Below, one piece after another: positions 14,816 to 17,782 of a stretch of 17,782 bases of DNA. This DNA comes from Fidelibacterota bacterium (lineage in GTDB: Bacteria > Fidelibacterota > Marinisomatia > Marinisomatales > J089). Each line of letters begins with the position of its first letter. The stretch's first letter is position 1. Both the position numbers and the translations under genes were made by a program. The DNA lies in contig RFIZ01000008.1 in the NCBI GenBank assembly GCA_003695105.1, forward strand, positions 1-17,782, given 5' to 3'. The notes under the pieces were generated by a model that had not been told where the DNA came from, did no database searches, and saw only the letters and a program-made list of their open reading frames with translations.

Positions 14816-15090
14816 TGGAATCGTTGGGACAGGCCCTGAAACGAGTATTGCAGCAGGCCGGAATTGAGAAGGCCGTTCAGCAACAAACTGCACTGGAAAT
14901 CTGGAATCAGGTAGTCGGTGACGCCGTCGCCGAGGCTACTGAACCGATAGAGGTGGCGCACGGCTGCCTGGTGGTGAAAGCCCGGAATTCCACCTGGCGG
15001 CAAGAGCTTTTTTTCCGAAAACAAGATATCCTGGAAAAATTGAATTCACACTTAGGCTCACAGCTGATAAAGGACATACGGTTTTTATGA
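14815..15090 (+). CDS. dciA: DUF721/DciA-family protein, probable replicative helicase loader
   Basis: This small protein of 91 residues matches the DUF721 pattern. It has an N-terminal helix (SLGQALKRVLQQAG), then IWNQVVGDAVAEATEPIEVAHGCLVVKARNSTWRQELFFRKQDILEKLN, where the tryptophan, VVG, the glycine before the LVV strand, and W-x-x-E-L-x-F are the family hallmarks. DciA is known as the ancestral partner that helps load the DnaB helicase in bacteria lacking DnaC or DnaI. The ATG at 14815 overlaps the recF stop by one base (TGATG), and the gene's own stop overlaps the gyrB start by four bases (ATGA), so translation is coupled on both sides. It is shorter than many DciA proteins, consisting of little beyond the core domain. 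The family call is firm; the loader role is inferred from the family. Confidence 0.87.
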   Translation: MESLGQALKRVLQQAGIEKAVQQQTALEIWNQVVGDAVAEATEPIEVAHGCLVVKARNSTWRQELFFRKQDILEKLNSHLGSQLIKDIRFL

Positions 15091-17060
15091 CAAAACAAGG
15101 ATCTGAACAATATAGCGCTGAAAATATCAAAGTATTGGAAGGACTGGAAGCAGTCCGGAAACGCCCCGCCATGTATATCGGGGATGTGGGAAAACGCGGT
15201 CTGCACCACCTGGTCTATGAAGTGGTGGACAACAGTGTCGATGAAGCATTGGCAGGATACTGCAGCCGAATTGTCGTTACCTTCAATGCCGACGGATCCG
15301 TCACAGTGGAAGACAACGGTCGGGGTATTCCGGTGGATCTCCACAAGGAGGAGAAAAAACCGGCGCTGGAGGTGGTAATGACCGTCCTTCATGCCGGTGG
15401 AAAATTCGACAAAGGAACCTACAAGGTCTCCGGCGGACTGCACGGAGTAGGGGTTTCGGTCGTCAATGCCCTGTCCGCCTGGCTGGTGGCGGAGGTGCAC
15501 CGGGGCGGGAAAATTTATCGTCAGGAATACGCCCGCGGTCTCACCCAGGGTCCTCTGAAAGAAGTAGGAAAAACCAGACGAACCGGTACCACGGTAACCT
15601 TCCTGCCCGACGATGAAATTTTTAACACCACCCGATTTGAATACGATATCATTGCCGATCGACTGCGGGAACTGGCCTATTTGAACAAAGGGCTGGAAAT
15701 CAACCTGGTTGACCAGCGGTCGGCAGAGAAAGTCGAAGAAAAATTCCATTACAAGGGCGGACTGGCGGATTTCGTCAAATTCCTGGACGAAGCCTCCCAA
15801 CCACTCCACAACAAGGTGATTCTGGTGGAGAAAGAGGACGGAGAGGTACCGGTCTCCGTGGCGGTTCGTTACAACGCCGGATATAACGAAAATGTTCTGT
15901 CCTTCGTGAACAATATCAACACCATTGAAGGCGGTACCCACCTCTCCGGTTTCCGGTCGGCCCTGACCCGCGCTCTGAACAATTACGCGACCCGCAACAA
16001 TTTGATCAAGGCTAGGAAAAATGAGAAAGTGACCCTCTCGGGAGAGGATTTCCGGGAGGGGTTGACCGCTATCATTTCCGTCAAAGTTCCCGAACCCCAA
16101 TTTGAAGGACAGACCAAGACCAAGCTAGGAAACGGTGAAGTCAAAGGACTGGTGGATGCCATCGTGTATGAAGGGATTCAGGATTTTCTGGAGCAAAACC
16201 CCTCCATCGGTCGCAAAATCATCGAAAAAGCCGTCATGGCCGCCCGATCCCGGCATGCGGCCCGGAAAGCCCGGGAACTGATCCGGAGAAAATCGGCCCT
16301 GGGCAGCTCCACTCTTCCCGGAAAATTGGCTGACTGCTCCAACCGGGATCCGGCTCTGTGCGAGCTGTATTTGGTTGAAGGAGATTCCGCCGGCGGGTCT
16401 GCCAAGCAGGGGCGCGACCGCCGTTTTCAGGCCATATTGCCGCTGCGGGGTAAGGTAATCAACGCGGAAAAAGCCCGCCTGGATAAACTCCTCAGCAATA
16501 ATGAGATTCAAACCATCATCACGGCCCTGGGAACCGGGTTCGGCGGAGAGACGGACGGAGTAAACGGCGGCGAGCGCTCTTCCTCCGATTTTGATATCGA
16601 AAAACTGCGGTATCACAAGATCATCATCATGACCGATGCCGATGTGGACGGCAGTCATATCCGGACCCTGTTATTGACCTTCTTTTACCGGAAGATGCCG
16701 GAAATCATCACCGGGGGATATGTCTACCTGGCGTTGCCACCGCTGTTCAAAGTGCGTCAGGGGAAAAAGGAAATCTATGCCTTTGACGAGACGGAACGGG
16801 ACCGGGCTGTGGAACAATTCCGCCGGGAAAACAAATCCCAGAAAATCGAAATCCAGCGTTATAAAGGTCTGGGTGAAATGAATCCGGAACAATTGTGGTC
16901 CACAACCATGGACCCGGAACGTCGGACCCTTCTCCAGGTTACGATTGAAGATGCCGCCGAAGCCTCCAAGACTTTTCAGGATTTGATGGGAAGCGATGTG
17001 GAAGCCCGGCGTCGGTTTATTGAAACCAATGCCCGCTTTGTGACCAACCTGGATATTTAA
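15087..17060 (+). CDS. gyrB: DNA gyrase subunit B
   Basis: GyrB supplies the ATPase of gyrase, which introduces negative supercoils ahead of replication forks. The 657 residues carry the GHKL ATPase site (VYEVVDNSVDEA with E45 and N49, EDNGRGIPV, SGGLHGVGVSVVNALS). They also carry the TOPRIM metal site (LVEGDSAGGSAKQGRDR with E431, and DADVDGSHIRTLL with D517, D519 and D521) and the C-terminal gyrase end QRYKGLGEMNPEQLW to RRFIETNARFVTNLDI. Together with gyrA next door this marks gyrase rather than topoisomerase IV. One oddity is a glycine/serine-rich insert of roughly a dozen residues at about 487-500, between the ALGTGFGG segment and FDIEKLRYH. The start overlaps the dciA stop by four bases. 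Confidence 0.97.
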   Translation: MTKQGSEQYSAENIKVLEGLEAVRKRPAMYIGDVGKRGLHHLVYEVVDNSVDEALAGYCSRIVVTFNADGSVTVEDNGRGIPVDLHKEEKKPALEVVMTVLHAGGKFDKGTYKVSGGLHGVGVSVVNALSAWLVAEVHRGGKIYRQEYARGLTQGPLKEVGKTRRTGTTVTFLPDDEIFNTTRFEYDIIADRLRELAYLNKGLEINLVDQRSAEKVEEKFHYKGGLADFVKFLDEASQPLHNKVILVEKEDGEVPVSVAVRYNAGYNENVLSFVNNINTIEGGTHLSGFRSALTRALNNYATRNNLIKARKNEKVTLSGEDFREGLTAIISVKVPEPQFEGQTKTKLGNGEVKGLVDAIVYEGIQDFLEQNPSIGRKIIEKAVMAARSRHAARKARELIRRKSALGSSTLPGKLADCSNRDPALCELYLVEGDSAGGSAKQGRDRRFQAILPLRGKVINAEKARLDKLLSNNEIQTIITALGTGFGGETDGVNGGERSSSDFDIEKLRYHKIIIMTDADVDGSHIRTLLLTFFYRKMPEIITGGYVYLALPPLFKVRQGKKEIYAFDETERDRAVEQFRRENKSQKIEIQRYKGLGEMNPEQLWSTTMDPERRTLLQVTIEDAAEASKTFQDLMGSDVEARRRFIETNARFVTNLDI

Positions 17061-17092
17061 TTCCAACCATTCAGAAGCAGATAGAGTAAAAC

Positions 17093-17782
17093 GTGGATAT
17101 AGCGAGAGACAATACCATCGGACGCGACATCGTCGAAGAGATGCGCGAAAGCTATTTGAATTATTCCATGTCCGTCATTGTGTCCCGGGCCCTCCCGGAC
17201 GTGCGTGACGGTTTGAAACCCGTTCACCGACGCATTTTGTACGGCATGAATGAACTGGGCATGCAGTGGAACCGCGGCTACAAAAAATGTGCCCGCATTG
17301 TCGGTGACGTCTTGGGAAAATATCATCCTCACGGAGACTCATCGGTTTATGATGCCCTGGTGAGAATGGCCCAGGACTTTTCCATGCGGTACCAGCTGGT
17401 GGACGGCCAGGGCAATTTCGGATCCATCGACGGCGACAATGCAGCAGCCATGCGGTATACCGAGTCGCGCATGACCCGCATCGGATCGGAGATGCTCCGG
17501 GATCTGGACAAGGACACCGTGGACTGGGTGCCCAATTTCGATGAAACCCTGAAAGAACCCTCCGTCCTGCCGACCGTAATTCCCACCCTGCTGATCAACG
17601 GCTCCGAAGGAATTGCCGTCGGAATGGCCACCAAAATACCGCCCCACAATTTGTCGGAGGTGGTGGATGGTCTGGTGGCTTTCATCGACAATCCGGACAT
17701 TTCCACCGAAGAATTGATGACTCACATCCCGGGACCGGATTTCCCCACCGGAGCCTTTATTCTGGGTGTGGACGGATTGAAA
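17093..17782 (+). CDS. gyrA: DNA gyrase subunit A, N-terminal part (cut by window end)
   Basis: GyrA cuts and rejoins DNA in the gyrase reaction. The first 230 codons are present, and the frame is open to the last base of the window. The GTG start at 17093 is the first usable one, since an in-frame TAA lies at 17087-17089. The N terminus (RDNTIGRDIVEEMRESYLNYSMSVIVSRALPDVRDGLKPVHRRILYGM) and the catalytic tyrosine Y122 in AAAMRYTE are canonical. Numbering matches E. coli exactly at the quinolone-determining region HGDSSVYDAL, where S83 and D87 are both the susceptible-type residues. The gene follows gyrB after 32 bases and is very likely co-transcribed with it. The C-terminal DNA-wrapping domain lies outside the window. 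Confidence 0.96.
   Translation, partial: MDIARDNTIGRDIVEEMRESYLNYSMSVIVSRALPDVRDGLKPVHRRILYGMNELGMQWNRGYKKCARIVGDVLGKYHPHGDSSVYDALVRMAQDFSMRYQLVDGQGNFGSIDGDNAAAMRYTESRMTRIGSEMLRDLDKDTVDWVPNFDETLKEPSVLPTVIPTLLINGSEGIAVGMATKIPPHNLSEVVDGLVAFIDNPDISTEELMTHIPGPDFPTGAFILGVDGLK

Noticed and set aside
14907..16100. 397-residue minus-strand frame opposite dciA and gyrB
   Set aside because: It is a shadow of two certain genes whose motifs are continuous through this region.
17339..17353. Quinolone-resistance substitution in gyrA
   Set aside because: S83 and D87 are both the susceptible-type residues. The neighbouring Ser84 is a common natural variant.

Overview
The window is a chromosome-origin neighbourhood of a Gram-negative-type bacterium, with a G+C content I judge by eye to be near 50%. 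An outer membrane is implied by a SurA-type chaperone, a parvulin-like lipoprotein and a YidC with a large periplasmic domain. YidC carries lysine instead of arginine in its substrate groove. The replication genes include a DciA-type helicase loader, and mfd sits next to two parvulin genes. Together these suggest the broad Fibrobacterota-Chlorobi-Bacteroidota side of the tree or a related uncultured phylum such as Marinimicrobia or Calditrichota. The exact phylum cannot be fixed from the sequence alone.

Layout: (1) 1-200 is a short flank with a CRP/FNR-like palindrome and a tRNA-like fragment but no convincing gene. (2) dnaA lies on the minus strand (201-1550) and diverges from rpmH across a 236-base gap holding DnaA boxes. 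(3) rpmH is followed at once by a strong intrinsic terminator, and rnpA, its usual partner, is missing. (4) A compact plus-strand run follows: yidC, mnmE, mnmG, mfd, a parvulin-like lipoprotein and surA. Two near-perfect parS sites sit at the 5' ends of mnmG and mfd. (5) The 374-base gap between surA and dnaN has the structure of a replication origin: same-direction DnaA boxes, a GC-rich step, then an AT-rich stretch. (6) dnaN, recF, dciA, gyrB and the first 230 codons of gyrA follow as one tightly spaced plus-strand run.

The genes fall into three groups. The first is replication initiation and maintenance: DnaA, the origin, the clamp, RecF, the helicase loader and gyrase. The second is tRNA wobble modification (MnmE and MnmG form one enzyme) with membrane-protein insertion (YidC). 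The third is transcription-coupled repair (Mfd) with periplasmic folding factors.

Every gene belongs to a known family, and I see no novel defence, mobile or biosynthetic system. The interest lies in the arrangement. dnaA is separated from dnaN by an approximately 11-kb block, DnaA boxes occur at both ends of that block, and parS lies inside it. A single ancient inversion of the rpmH-side block together with dnaA would explain the order, but this is inference.
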